The translations under genes were made by a program, and so were the position numbers. A DNA stretch of 6,223 bases from Brevundimonas sp. (GTDB lineage Bacteria > Pseudomonadota > Alphaproteobacteria > Caulobacterales > Caulobacteraceae). This document shows positions 5,823 through 6,223 of the stretch, in pieces (position 1 is the first letter of the stretch; each line of letters starts with the position of its first letter). Below the pieces are notes generated by a model. It was given only the letters and a program-made list of their open reading frames with translations, was not told where the DNA came from and did not search any database. The stretch covers positions 1 to 6,223 of the forward strand of contig JADCBH010000254.1 in assembly GCA_020253595.1 (NCBI GenBank). Direction: 5' to 3'.

Positions 5823-5831
5823 ACATAGGGC

Positions 5832-6223
5832 ATGACCGGGTTCGATGCCTTCGCCCTGCTCATCATTCTCGCCTCGGCCGCGGCCGGCTGGGTGCGCGGA
5901 GGCACGCGCGAGATCATCACCCTGCTCAGCTTCGTCCTTGCCGCCTTCATCGCGCTGGTGGCTCTGCCGCTGACCGCGCCGATCGGGCGGGCCATGATCG
6001 ACCCCGACTGGGCGGGATCGATCTTCGCGGCCATCGGATCCTTCCTGCTGATTTACTTCGGCGTCCGGCTCTTTGGTGCGGCTCTCTCCAAGAAAGCCCA
6101 GGCCCATCCGACGCTTGGCGGTGTCGATCGCTTCCTTGGGCTTCTGGTCGGATCGGGGCGTGCGATGGTGCTGTTGGGGGCCATCCACCTGGTCATCGTC
6201 GCGGCGCTTCCGGGTGAACGCAC
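5832..6223 (+). CDS. cvpA: CvpA-family inner membrane protein, N-terminal part, cut by right edge
   Basis: The frame is open from ATG 5832 to the right edge (130 codons). It was missed by simple ORF calling because it has no stop in the window. CvpA-family proteins are small integral membrane proteins, named for colicin V production in E. coli; their molecular function is unclear. Four hydrophobic stretches fit the family: about residues 5-19, 28-47, 62-83 and 101-126. The motif GWVRGGTREI at 19-28 after helix 1 matches the family's 'GlrrGfirel', and DRFLGLLVGSGRAM at 99-112 matches the later 'D(R/k)xlGxxxG' motif. The start follows a strong Shine-Dalgarno. It lies downstream of radA on the same strand with only the repeat element between, so it is probably co-transcribed. 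purF is the expected next gene in alphaproteobacteria, but this cannot be seen here. Confidence 0.85.
   Translation, partial: MTGFDAFALLIILASAAAGWVRGGTREIITLLSFVLAAFIALVALPLTAPIGRAMIDPDWAGSIFAAIGSFLLIYFGVRLFGAALSKKAQAHPTLGGVDRFLGLLVGSGRAMVLLGAIHLVIVAALPGER

Larger units (their letters stand above)
5671..5825. repeat. REPIN-like intergenic element: two palindromic units in inverted orientation
   Basis: Outer ends are a perfect 12-bp inverted repeat, TGTCTCCTCCCC (5671-5682) and GGGGAGGAGACA (5814-5825). Inside are two units facing each other. The left unit (about 5671-5740) has a hairpin, CGAAGCG at 5714-5720, and GGAGGGGTTCTT at 5729-5740. The right unit (about 5770-5825) has the mirror parts: AAGAGCCCCTCC at 5770-5781 (11 of 12 match), CGCTTCG at 5784-5790, and a hairpin. 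It is about 14 bp shorter than the left. The 29-bp centre (5741-5769) is itself weakly symmetric. Two REP-type units in inverted order define a REPIN, and similar CTCCTCCCC...GGGGAGG repeats are common between genes in Caulobacterales, from memory. The element fills almost all of the 166-bp radA-cvpA gap. No protein is encoded in it. Confidence 0.75.

Noticed and set aside
4487..6034. Minus-strand ORF of 515 codons opposite radA, the repeat and cvpA
   Set aside because: It runs antisense through radA and across the palindromic repeat into cvpA. Its translation has low-complexity Gly/Asp/Arg/Gln content and no domain.
5702..6217. Plus-strand ORF of 171 codons starting inside the repeat
   Set aside because: It starts in the hairpin region and covers cvpA in another frame. 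The cvpA frame has a strong Shine-Dalgarno, four hydrophobic segments and family motifs; this frame gives an Arg/His/Pro-rich product.

Overview
The window is GC-rich, tightly packed chromosomal DNA from an alphaproteobacterium, most likely a member of the Caulobacterales (Caulobacter/Brevundimonas type). The reasons are the high GC content with strong G/C bias at third codon positions, the alphaproteobacterial form of MnmA, the radA-cvpA order (usually followed by purF in this group, from memory), several starts without a Shine-Dalgarno sequence, and an intergenic palindromic repeat of a kind I recall from Caulobacterales. No species can be fixed without a search.

Layout, left to right. (1) Minus strand, 1-740: the N-terminal two thirds or so of a glycosyltransferase family 61 protein, running off the left edge. 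(2) Minus strand, 813-1673: a double-hotdog acyl-CoA thioesterase. (3) 1674-1893: a 220-bp divergent control region with a leader stem-loop and two inverted repeats. (4) Plus strand, 1894-2397: an HxlR-family regulator, which is the natural candidate to act on that region. (5) Minus strand, 2404-2967: a hemerythrin-like HHE protein, convergent with the regulator (6-bp gap) and translationally coupled to the gene before it. (6) Minus strand, 2967-4190: mnmA, the tRNA 2-thiouridylase. (7) 4191-4300: a 110-bp divergent promoter region with two inverted repeats. (8) Plus strand, 4301-5665: radA (sms), a DNA branch-migration ATPase. (9) 5671-5825: a 155-bp REPIN-like element filling nearly the whole radA-cvpA gap. 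(10) Plus strand, 5832-6223: the start of a CvpA-family membrane protein, cut by the right edge.

Three transcription units are likely. One is mnmA plus the hemerythrin gene leftward. One is radA-cvpA (probably on to purF) rightward. The third is the thioesterase, perhaps with the GT61 gene leftward, facing the HxlR gene. Most of the window is ordinary housekeeping and metabolic DNA. I see no defence system, prophage, CRISPR array, tRNA or rRNA. The most interesting non-coding signal is the two-armed repeat between radA and cvpA: its terminal inverted repeat carries the apparent cvpA ribosome-binding site, which one of its hairpins would cover.
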